Part shown: piece by piece, positions 1 through 12,000 of the stretch | How positions within the stretch are numbered: the first letter of the stretch is position 1 | Layout: each line of letters starts with the position of its first letter | Assembly: GCA_000444245.1 (NCBI GenBank) | Contig: ATSW01009920.1 | Location: 1 to 20,921 of the forward strand | Reading direction: 5' to 3' | DNA length: 20,921 bases | From: Botryllus schlosseri | Taxonomy: Eukaryota; Chordata; Ascidiacea; Stolidobranchia; Styelidae | Position numbers and translations under genes: made by a program | Notes under the pieces: generated by a model | Database searches by the model: none | What the model was told of the DNA's origin: nothing | What the model saw: the letters and a program-made list of their open reading frames with translations, nothing else

Positions 1-1
1 G

Positions 2-79
2 GCGCTGGTCGAAGGAGATCTGTCCGTAGAGTCTGGGAATCTGCAAGTATACATCACCAAACCGGATGGCTCCACCAAG
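2..79 (+). CDS. Exon 1 (partial): start of N-terminal beta-sandwich-like module
   Basis: Residues 1-26 of the partial protein (ALVEGDLSVESG... to DGSTK). The frame is open to the window edge, and the exon ends at a donor (AAG|GTTTGT, GT at 80) in phase 0. The alternation of hydrophobic residues and the LQVYITKPDG stretch look like two beta strands. It joins in frame to exon 2. The upstream part of the exon and gene is cut off by the window edge. Confidence 0.7.
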
Positions 80-3000
80 GTTTGTCATTGGGATGTTATT
101 CAATTCATGCAGGCCTTGCCGCGTCCTGGAATCTGAGCATTTCGGATCAACTTTAGCGAAAAGGATTACGTCTAGGGTTGCATTTAAAACAAAATCAATT
201 TTAAGCAAACATGCTCAAAACAAGGCCCCTGTTTGAATGAAGCATGTTATTACTGTTTTTTTTTTCAAGCCATGACGTCACGGATATTCAATTGTGACGT
301 CATTGTGGATTGACATTGACAATTGAAAATATAGGGTGAATATAGCTTCCGTGACGAAATATCCACGTACTATAGCTGTTGAACCGACTACTTTGGGGGT
401 TCCAACCATCCCATATCGCAAACGCGGTCTATATCGGGTGGTAGTTGTCCGTAGGCTCATGTTTTGCTCAACATGTTTTTGGAAAGTATTTATATAATTA
501 AGTCATGATTTTACAACTTAAAAAAACACAATTTAAAAAAGGCATTTGTTTAAAACACTGTTTAAAACATGTGTTTACGTATCATCAATATCAGTGGTTC
601 TCAACCTTTTTTTAGACACGCCCCCCTTTTTGATAGTGCAAAATTTCGCGCCCCCCTCATCGTCATATCACAAAATCCAACTGGGATACTAGCAACCCCA
701 ACAGATTGTTTGGTGGTATCGAAGGTTATGAATGTTGATGAGAGAATAAAAACAATATGAAATTGGGTCTATATAGAGAGAAACGCGCGTGCATTGGATG
801 TATATCGCGCCAAGCGCGAATTTTTTTTTCAGATGACCGCGACTTAGCGCCCCCCTTCAGATGTTTCACGCCCCCCAGGTTGAGAACCCCTGATCTATAC
901 ATTCTGGGATGGTGATGACATGTAATTGTTCAAATGGGCGAAAAGTTGGGCGGAATCTGTATGTTAGATCGCAGTGCCAACTTTTGAATGATCAAATTTG
1001 TTCATACACCGATAATACTCAATGTTCATTTCTTAATCGTGACATGAGGTCATTGTATATTTTCAGATCCAGATATTACTGTGAGTAGTGTCAATGGAAT
1101 GATAAATTTCTATCGACAGAAATATAGTCCTTCCGTTGTGAAAATTCAGTGTCGTCGTAAATTTCATGTTCAATCAAAATTTACTTTACTGGCTCCACGA
1201 TGATATGGGAATGAACTAAGTTGTTCAAATCCGTAGTTAAAAGTTTATATCCATGCTCAATTGATCATTGCTCATTCTTGGATCTCGCAATCGAATAACA
1301 ATTTGACCTCCTGATTAACATGGTCAAATTTATCTCACTGTTCCGTTATGATATCATAGTAGGGAAAATATATTTGACATCATGAACAGAACGGTGTGTT
1401 GCTTTTATGATGCACTTCGCACTGTTTCTTGTTTATGATGTCAAAGTGAAACCATCATACGACGTTGTCAAACATTTTATTGCCCCTGATGCTCATAATT
1501 TCTCACCTTTTGCGCCCAACAGTCTTCTTGTGCAGCGATTGATCTCGCTTCTCATATCATTTTAGTCTGTGGATCCATTTGTCCGGCCAATATACTCTGG
1601 ATACAGCAAGCCCAAGGTCTTGTACACTGCCGAGGCCAAAGACGGCCCGGACAGGTACAGTCAGTTGGTCACTGTCGGTGCCGGATCTGAAGGATATCAA
1701 GTTGACGTACCTGGGACTTACAAAGTCAGAGCTGTTTACAACGGCGGACGGTACAACGTCACATCTGGTAAGTAACGTTTCCTTATTTACAGCAGTGTTG
1801 GAATCTAGTCTTTTTACCTCCGAGTCGCAAGTCTTTTCGAGCAAACGTGAATTTTGATCCGAGTGAAATCGTGTAACTCGAAAAATTCCCATGTCGAGTC
1901 ATCTCAAATACTCAGATTTCGAGTCAATTTCAAGTCACCAGATATTTCCAGCTCGCCACATGTGAATAAATAAACGTATGCATATGCAATTAATGCGTTC
2001 ATATCGGCTAGATCGCGACGTTATTCTCAAATATACTCTCATGTAATTTGAAGCTACACAGCCGATATTCAAGTACGCTCCCGAGGATGCTGCTCACAGG
2101 ATATGCTCAATGCTATTAGTCGCAAATGGTATTATATTATACAGATTCGTTGTGAGGAAAAGGTCACTTGTGAATCCAAATGAGATATGATACGGGTGAA
2201 GATATGGATGCTATTCGCATTCAAATCGTTTGCGTCACAGCAACGTTTACATGATATAAATAACAGCATAACAATATGCAAAAAATGGCTTAGTTTTCGC
2301 TACAGATATCCACATGATATTTCACCATTAAGATAATCCTAAGTCTATTTATACATCCAATTGCCTAACAATCGCTCATATCCACATCGTTTATGTTGAA
2401 TACTAATCCATACTTGAAGAGCTTCTGGGAGGTAGAGAACATCAATATACAATTGAATAGTATATTCATATTGAAATGAACCCGAATATTTTCGGCTGAC
2501 AGGCGTATATTTGAAAGGCCTCCCGGGTTCAAAGTAGTGTGTGTTGCGATAGCGAGGCATTCATAATACTGTCATGATTGGAAGTTACTCAAAATAGTGA
2601 CTGTTATGATACAGGTAAATTCAAAATATCGCGACATTCAAGTAAAGAGGTCTGTTTGCTGTTTTTACGCTCGCATGTTTGCCCGGACGCCATTTGGTGG
2701 TAGTAAATATATCATGTTAGTTTTTATATACAACCATGCTGCTCCAGTGTCGCAAAAACACAGCTGCGTGTATGGCAGCACATTGAATTCACAATACCAG
2801 ATAGTACAGAAATATGGAGTTATGAACAACCATTGACATACAAGGAATACTGTAGCCAGATGCTGTCCTGAGGCAAACGGCCGAGTATTTCCTAATACAT
2901 AATATCTGATACCATCATCTGGCAAATCTATTTCTTTTCTGACAGCATCTTATTCTATCACGGTTGAGGATGATGATGACGAGGATCAGGAGACCAAAGA

Positions 3001-6000
3001 CGAGGTATTTATCTGCTTTGAATTATAAATCCTAATTGGCCATAATCACAAGTAGGCTAGTCAAATTAAGCGGTGTATTTAGAATTTTACTATAGCTTCG
3101 GGGTACCTATTCGAAGTCATTCCAGTACAATGATATAAGTCTTCCTATAGTCTTGTTGTGCCTGCTGAAACTTTGGGCTGATCCCTGTATTCAATGGATG
3201 GCGGCCTTTCATATGGGTATAGGTGAGCGCGTAGATAATAAGGGGTCATTGCGTCACGACCGCCTTTCTTGTAGACATGGAGTAGACACACTGATTTAGT
3301 TATTCACCGTCCTCATTATGTATTCTGTTTATTCAAACAATTATAAATTCGAATAGTCTATTTCATTTTATAACATGGCATATAGAGCATATATCAAGCA
3401 AATACGGGAGTATTAATAGAGTAACACTTGGAATATATGATCACCAAACGGATTTATCACTTCGTCGCACGTCTTAAGGGGTTGCTTCTTAACCTTTACT
3501 AACCTGATGAATCCTTACCCTAATCTGCATGAGTGTGGCAAACCCCTGGTTTCCGCTAAGTCACAAATGGACTGTGGAACAGTGTCGAAAGAACTAAACC
3601 ATTAAAGCATGATTTTCATACAAAACAAAAATACTATAATAAATATTGGTATTATATTTTAATCTGCATGAATCCCTTTAGTGGGCGGATAACTGTTGAA
3701 AAGAGGCACTCGAAAAGTCTTCGAGTTACATGAATGTGTCATTGCAATTGGTGTTGTGTTGACAGCAATCTTCACGTTCTGTACCACAAACTAGCTATTT
3801 GCGCTTATCAGTGTGACTTCCGATGTACGAGTCGGATCTGTGTCATGACTTCCCGCGAAATCCTGAGTTTCGTGTGAACTCCGGTTACAAACCATTGCTA
3901 TAAGACCGTCATGCTACCTTGCTGTGCACCACTTCATGGATATCGTAGGCCGTTGATCTAACCCTGAATTTCATATCTGCTCAGGTATACCGCTTGCAAT
4001 ATGGCCTTACATCGACACTTGCCGTTACAGGGCGCAATATTTGACCGCACAATGTTTTTAGATTGTCACCGCCGCCACTCTGCAAGCGTCCAGTTACGAT
4101 CGCTTCCAGAAATCGCTCAACTTCTGGAAGAAAATGGAATCGCAGCCAGTCGAGAAGAAGAAATCCAAGGTAGCTACCATGATCGCGTTCTTCGAAGGCA
4201 TCGCCAGAGACAAGGCGCGAAAGGCGGGCGTGACGGGAAAGAAGAGAAAACGAGGCGGACGCAGACAGATGGAAGTAGGAACGGGCGAGCCTGCGGTGTC
4301 GCGCGGCAAGCTTTTGAAAGACACGGACGATATCATCGAGTACTACCAGAAGCAGGTAAGGCTTTCTTTTGTTGTTATTGCTATTGTTGTTTGTGGTATT
4401 GGAGGTATTTGCCGACCACTATGGTCATTGGTCATTTACACCAGGCCAATTCTCTTCAATTGTATTCCGAAGTTGCCGTCTTGCAGCATGGCCCACTTCT
4501 AGGCTTTTATAAGACACCGCTTACAGGGGTGAGATGGCGAGGAGGAGCCTAGATAAACCTCCAACACTTGGGTAGGAATTCTTCTGGAGTCGACCTCGCA
4601 TTGGTATTGCAGATTTTGATTACATCACTACGCTATCTCGCCACCCGCTTTCTTCTGTCGTAATTTTATATATACAAACTGAGGTGGTCAAAAGATGACG
4701 CAAAAGTTTCTTCTACTATTAAAATTCAAAATGGTAAAAATTAGTAATTTAGCCTGAAAAACTGTCAGGTAGAAGTGGGAGTAGTGAGTAGGTGTCAGTA
4801 AAGAAGTACTTCGACTTTTTCACATTACTCATGTAGGTTTTGCCTACATGGATTACTTGGCAAGGTGGTCATGAGTTTACAATACTTTTTTTTCAACTTG
4901 AGAGTTATTTACGTGACACTTCTTACTTTTGATATACTTTGTATATTTTGTATTCTGTAGAACATGACTTTTTTCAACTAAAATTTGTAACTGCGGGCAT
5001 CAATTTGGAAAAGATGTACCGTATACACCTATTTCATTTTGCTCAATAAGAAACTCGTAGTTTCAGTCCAAATGGAGCACAACACCTCTGTAATGTTTCT
5101 AGAGCAAATCAATTCTAACAGTATTACATCACTCCGTGCAAAACCTACCTTTTTCAGGGCACCAAATCGGATAATATGGATTACGGCAATCTCGTGTTGG
5201 CCAGAGGTAAGCTGTACCTGGCCGAAAAGAACACCGCCAAAGCGGACAGCGAGTTCAACCAGATGCTGAGTGACCTCATGAGCCGCGGCGTGAAATACGA
5301 CGCCCTGTCGAAGCTGACCAAGAATTGGAACAAGCTGAAAAACCCTCGTAGGTCACAATATTGTGAGGTTACTTTTCATCATTTCCGATCCCGAATCGGA
5401 TCCCGGGCTCACTACCAAATTCTGCGGGCCTATCCACTAGATGGGCGTTCGCAATTGGACACAGAATTGCAGATTGCAATTAATTCCGAAGATCACGTAT
5501 AATATGTGATGTTCATTTTCAGCCAAAGTCGAAGACAAGTACACCTCCGCTAGTCTGCAAAAGAGGGTCAACAGCGTGTTGACCTGGTCACCGACCACTG
5601 ATGGTGATGGCGAAGACGATTTGAGTGGCGTACGTCTTGGGAGGTACTGGTCGGATTTTTCTCATAAGAGACAGGAATAGACTCATCGCTATGGTTGGAT
5701 TATGAATTGGGGAAATCTTTGATAGTAATTATTGCTCTGTCTTTGTTACGGCGTAGTCCACAATGAATTCCATTGACACACTCAAGTAGCTCATTCTGTA
5801 ATTGAACAACTTCCGCAAGCTCCCTTGATTTCAACCTTTATACTCATATATTAGGTCAAATTACAAATTCACATTACGAATTTTCTAGAGCAGTTGTGTG
5901 ATAGAGTAAACTGATGTTGATGAGTAAAGTAGTCAACACTGCTTGACATTATCGTGTAGTCGTAAAAATAGTTATATAATCTAACCGCACATGGTACCAT

Positions 6001-9000
6001 TAGGTGTCCCGTCCATTATTAGTCACCAAAATCCGCCTGGCACTTCTGATAGATAATGAGAAAAGTTTGCGTCTGCTGCTATGTGACATAACTGCTGTAA
6101 TTTTGTAGAATTTTAACAGTGCAAAGAAGGTATTCATTGCTCATCAACAAGCCACTTACACCTACGAATTCTCAAACTATACTTTATCAATCTGCAACTC
6201 CTTGCATTTCATATCGGTCCCTGAACTATTTTTACTTCAGCTTGAATAATTGTTACCTTTATTGTTACTGTTGGAACATTTTCATAATATATACTCATTT
6301 GCCAGGCCGTTCAGCAATTTCGATATCGATCAAATCCAGAAAGCTTCCAAGATCGTTGAGATGCTCTTCACGAAGTACGACGAGACGCAGGACCTGATTG
6401 CCACCGTCAGTTACGCTGACAAGCTGCAGAAGGGCTACGAAGTCAACTACATGGTGTTGCGATGGGCTTTGGAAGCCTTTATCGTGCACTCGATGGACGC
6501 CAAGAAGGCTGGAATCAAGTACGTATCGGAGACCCGCATATAGCTGTGGTCAAATTAGTCCGGTTGGTACTCGAGTATATAGTTCAAGCATACAAATATT
6601 GATTACTGACCACCTCCGATTGGGCGACAAGGCCAAATACTGTTCAAAGTTTATAAACCACAGAGTGGAGACTGCTACTGGTATTGGCATTCTCCTAACA
6701 TTTCTGCTTCATTCATTCAGGTATCCAGAACCCGAGGACCGGGACCCTTCACTTTATTCCGGGGCAGCCATGATGGTCACCAAGCGTGAGGGTCTACCTC
6801 AGGAAGACTGGATGAATTACTGGAGGTGTGACGCGGACTTCAATTACCATCATAGGTAAGCGCATTATTGTATGCACGCATGCATATCACGCATGGCGTA
6901 GCCTGACTGATACTAGAGGTGCATTGTTTTAGGGATAAGATTTAAAAAGTTTTCATCTGCCGGTAGATTATTCACTTTCAGTACTCAAGTAGAAGTAGAA
7001 GAAGCGATTTACCAGTAAGTAAAAGGTATGTATTTGAGTAAGTAAGTACTTGAAGTAGATGTACTTCGTTACTGGCCCCCTCTGAAAATCAATGGATGTC
7101 CTGAATGCGACTACACTGTGTTCAGTCTTTCGTACCGATGGCGGGGGTATAACCAACCTCGTCAATTTCCCAGTGCCAACTGGGAAAGTTGATACGTAGC
7201 CTACACATAATTCGAAATTGTCTCATTGTTATCCCGAATACGTCCTTAGCCGTGAAAGTTTGTATTCTGCAATCAATCAATTCCACCAAACAATTTACTA
7301 TTAATAATTTCCATTTCAATACACCACAAGACAGCGATACAATGAAAACAGGCAAGTAGCGAAACGATTTGGAGTAGTATTTTAAATCAGACACCACCTG
7401 GCCTAGGCGATGTAAATAACGAGGCATGCACACTGAATGAAAGGTAAAAGAAGACTAAACGAGGTGGCATGTGACGGAAGGCGAGATCGATATGTCAGGT
7501 AGTTGTTCGGCGAATTTGAGGGCTGACAAGTATTCATTCAGTAAAATTGCGAATTCTAATTTTTCGTGTATTTCAAGTAAATAGATTAGGGCCTTTAATA
7601 TGGCCGTGCTGTTCATGTTCATTTGACAGAGCTATTCATATTGATGCCTGACTGATTACATTGTATACATTTGGGACTTGTCTTCTAAATATCNAAAAGT
7701 ATATACTCAAGACTTGTACAATTAGTGGATTTTGAAAACGCACAGCTAGTACTAGAGATAACGACCTTTAAAAATCCGCAACAAACTAAAACACAACTAA
7801 CTATTTTCAATTACGTAGCAACTAATTAATTATTGTTTCACCGGAATCGGATTTCCACATGAACTGAACGGAAACATGAATTGGGAGGTGTTTCGACCAT
7901 CAAAATCCACCCTTGGTAATACCTCTGTTAGTAGTGACGAATCTGAGCTAGCATCTAATTTTATTATAAATGCGCAATTAGAACTTAAACTACTCAAATA
8001 ACCAATAGTTAGTTGACCAACAACTAACTAGATTGGTAGTTTGGACAAGTCTGATGAAATTACTTAATTCAATGTACCTATCCTCCCAGACATTGGCACA
8101 TCGTCTACGTCGTGAGTCAGTTTTTACGCCGGACCGCCGAAGGATTGGCGCTCGACGAAGCAACCCCGAAGCACTTGAAACGTCAGGGCGAATTGTTCGG
8201 CTACATGCATTCGCAGATGCTGGCCAGATACGACGCGGAGAGGGAATCGTGGGGACTGGACCCCGTCAAGGTGAGCTCCATACTTTGATTCATCTAACTC
8301 AGAGAAGTGGTCGGTAACGAAGATTTATAGTAGGCTACACAGTAGGCTTCCCTTATCTGCACTGCTTAATAAGGCTACTCTATTGAAAATGACTATAGTC
8401 AAGTCGAGTCGACGGAAAATTACGANTTAGAGTCAGTACAATGCTGGTATTTGCACGTTCAATTTTGTATATAAGTGCGAAGTAGCTTTGTGATATGTTT
8501 GCATCACCTTCGTGTGTTACATTGTAAACTAGCAACAGCCAGGCTAAAAAGGCCCCGTATCGCGTGAATATATATTATTTTGGAGTATCACATCTACTCG
8601 TCGCATCATCAGCCACTTTGCGTTAGGTGCCAAGATGCAACTTGCATTTCGGAAGCATAAACCTCCGATAAACTGGCAAAACAGTATGTCTTCACCTTTT
8701 CGAGCGCATATTCCCAAATGTTTATATTGAATGCTGAACCTCTAAATTTGGAAACTAAAAAGGTCGTGATTTCAGCTCAGCCCCTATTATACCTTGCCGT
8801 ATTGCCACCTGGTCTGGTTGTTGTATAAAAAGCGGCCTGAAGGTTAAAATGGTCATCGTGTGATAATAGGACATATGTAATAAACCACAATGTAGTTCTA
8901 TACTTGTAGTTTCAACATTAGCCTTTCGTGCACCCATTGAAACTTGTCAGTGTACCCTTAAGGCGTCCATGGACACCATGATAAGTACCTCTGTTCTAAA

Positions 9001-12000
9001 GGTGTGCGACCCCTCGAACAAATCTACTATTGGAGACCACATGAGTAGGCTACTTATTATCCCTAATATTCTCATTCCACTTGGAGTAGTGTTTGCACGT
9101 CTCGTAAATCAACGCTTATGCTTGCGCTTGAGTAGAAATTGATGACGTTACTGCTACATGAGTAGCAACGCTGACTACTTTGGTCACTTCGGGTCGAGGA
9201 CAATTTACTCACATTTCTATTACATTACATTCCAGCCATGGGAGTTTGGCGAAAGATCCATGACTTCCAACGCCGGCTACGAGTTCCACAACGACCAGCA
9301 GTGGCGCGGATACATCCCCAGGCCGTCCCAGGTTTGGCCAGCGTGGGCCAAAAATCAATTCACCGAGTGGGAGCATGCCTACCAGCGCGCCTTGGACTCT
9401 GGCTTTGTGGAGCACGAACAACCTGGGTATGTACCTTTTAGAGATGGGAGGATTTATTCTTTCTATTTTCCATTTCTCACTGCGCTTCATTGCTATGACA
9501 AGGATAAATGTACGTTTCATATTGTACCCAAATAAAACATCTTGGCCCTCACATGATCGCTATTAATTATGTCTACTGGTGCTATATTCATGCACTCCCA
9601 TCAAGCTTCGGGAATTAAATGCTGCTGCGACTGCGAACCGGTTCTGGCACAACTGCTCTATTGTAATCTTGCACCTGCCATATGTCATTACTATAGCCTT
9701 GAAAATTCATTTTCTGTCAATTCTTACTACTGTCATAGGTTTATCATGTTTCAGTGTCGAGTCAGATGAAGAAATGGTCCCTAACATCGCTGGACACATT
9801 TTGGAACCGTCTACTGGAAAATACCAGGCTGTTTATGGCAGCTTCCATAACCAAGGTCACGGAGTGTTTGGATCTGCCGGAATGCCGAATTGGGTACAAT
9901 GCTCCATTCAATTCTACACTAGTTGATGACGATTATCCCTGACGAGATTCAACCAAAAATATTCGGGTTTATTTCAATATGAATGAATATACTATTCAAT
10001 TGTATATTGAAGCTTTGTACATCCAAGAGTCTCTTCAAGTATAAATACCGTTTTAATCTTCGACTAGAGTACAAGTAGAAGTTACGATCACCAAAACACA
10101 AAATGAAACTAGTTTCGAAGGGTTGATTTGGTTGATCGGTAATCGGGGATTGCTACTGCAGAAATGGCAGGGTGCGCTTTGGTTGCTGATGTAAAATAAT
10201 TAATGACACTGCGAATAGTCGAAACTTCCGGTTCTTATGACGATTTAACTCGTAAAGGTAATGCAAACATACCCTAAACTACCTTCTAAAATCCAAAGTG
10301 TAAAAAGTGAGTGGTCTTGCATCAAAAATTCTAAAGTAGCAGCAGTGCAAATACATAACTACTGGGGAAGTAAGTAACAAGTAGACCAAAATCACTCTAG
10401 TATCCCGAAAAAGTAGGACCACTTATATAGGCTAGATTATATTCTTTAATATTATTCTTATGATCACAGAAATGGATTCAAATTTCCTTCTTCCTATCCC
10501 TCTCTTTTAAACCATCCCATAAAGCGTACGTCAATAAATCGAATACTCATTATTTTAATCAGGCAACCAGCTATATGAACGACACCGCTACGGCGGTAAG
10601 GGATCTCATCTTCTACCGTTGGCACCGAAAGATCGACTCGCTTTGGATCAAGAACAACAATTGTTACCGTAGCGAAATAGGCCATGACGGACCACCGGTT
10701 ACCATCACGGCTGATGATATTGTGTTGAGCGGCGAACAGCAAATGCCCAAGGATTTCGGAAAGTAAGTTGTGTGAAATCCGGTCAGCTCAGCACAGGTGG
10801 TCAGTGGTCAGTAGAGCCCGACCGATTCCAGATTTTTGAGCCGATAGCGACAAATCCAATGATTAGCACCTTCACCGATGACCCTGATTTATTCAACCGA
10901 TATTCGAAAGGATACGAAATTTAGCTTAAGGCGAGAACTATAACCAGAACTACTCGCGTTTCAAAATCCGTAACTAGAGCTACTACCTTAAAAATATGTA
11001 GCTAAAACTGGGACTAATCACTTTTCAAAATCCACAACTGGAGCTAACGACGTTTAAATTTCCGCAACTTGCCAACTAAAACATAACTATAACTACACTC
11101 CATTTTGGAGCATTAGCGGCACTGATAATACGATATTACTGAATTCCTATTGAGAAAGGAAATAAAACTACGGCCTTTGAAAATCCGCAACCAACCAACT
11201 AAAACACAACTCACTATAAACTCTTGATAATAGGAATTAGTGAATTGCAAATGAACTAAGAAATATTGGAGATCCAGTCCGTATTTCAAAAGGACGGTAT
11301 TTCGTGTTTGAAATGGGAGGGTTTTCGACCCGCAACACCCACCCCCTGGCTACCCCACTGTTAGTAGTAATGACTCTGAGCTAGCAATGGCTTCATGAAC
11401 ATCACACAGCAGAACACCAGTATCACGGTTGATGCCAAACGATGTCTCGTGTTTTTTAACGCGCAGCTAAAACTAACACTGTCCCATTTTCAAAATCCAC
11501 AACTAAAACTAAAATTACTCACCTTTCAAAATCCGCATCAGAACTGTAACTAGAACTTCTTAAAACAGTAGTTTCTTGACCGTTAACTAACTAGATTGGT
11601 AGCTTTTACAAATGTGCATTTAATGTAATCAAAATTATTTTCTGTATTACTCACAGAGTCACAGATATCCCATTAGTTTGTTTCACGTTGTGCATGTCGT
11701 AACCGCAAGGGTCTTAAGCATAACCGAAAGAGATTTCCTTTGATTTTCTTATAAATATTTATTCATTTTGATTACCCAGTGATTTTTTATCTGTTCGCCA
11801 GGATATCGTACGGTCAGTGGACCAGCAAAGGTTCGTCCGAAACCACCCGTCTGCACACGCATCTCGGGCCGGCAAGGAAGAAGTACGAATGGGACAACAA
11901 GCTGTCGCATCAAAGGTTCTATTACCACTTGAGGATGAAACGGAACGCTGAAGTGGCGAACAGTGAGTGTTATTGATCTGGTTTCGTGTTGACTGGATTT

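Larger units (their letters stand above)
80..1565 (+). other. Intron 1
   Basis: It contains the TGACGTCA inverted repeat, the 301-bp MITE and a small hairpin: TTTGACATCATGAACA (1373-1388) pairs with TGTTTATGATGTCAAA (1430-1445), 15 of 16 bases, with a 41-base loop. The rest is AT-rich with nothing recognised. Confidence 0.6.

Noticed and set aside
4001-4552. A 183-codon open frame on the + strand over exon 4
   Set aside because: It is in a different frame from the spliced gene, runs across the donor at 4356 into intron, and has no recognisable content. The exon 4 frame is supported by splice phases on both sides.
5630-5643. GTACGT donor at 5630 for exon 6
   Set aside because: Although closer to consensus, it leaves phase 0 while exon 7 needs phase 2; the donor at 5644 keeps the frame.
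7122-7433. 103-codon open frame on the minus strand in intron 8
   Set aside because: No motif, no splice or regulatory support, and a length expected by chance.
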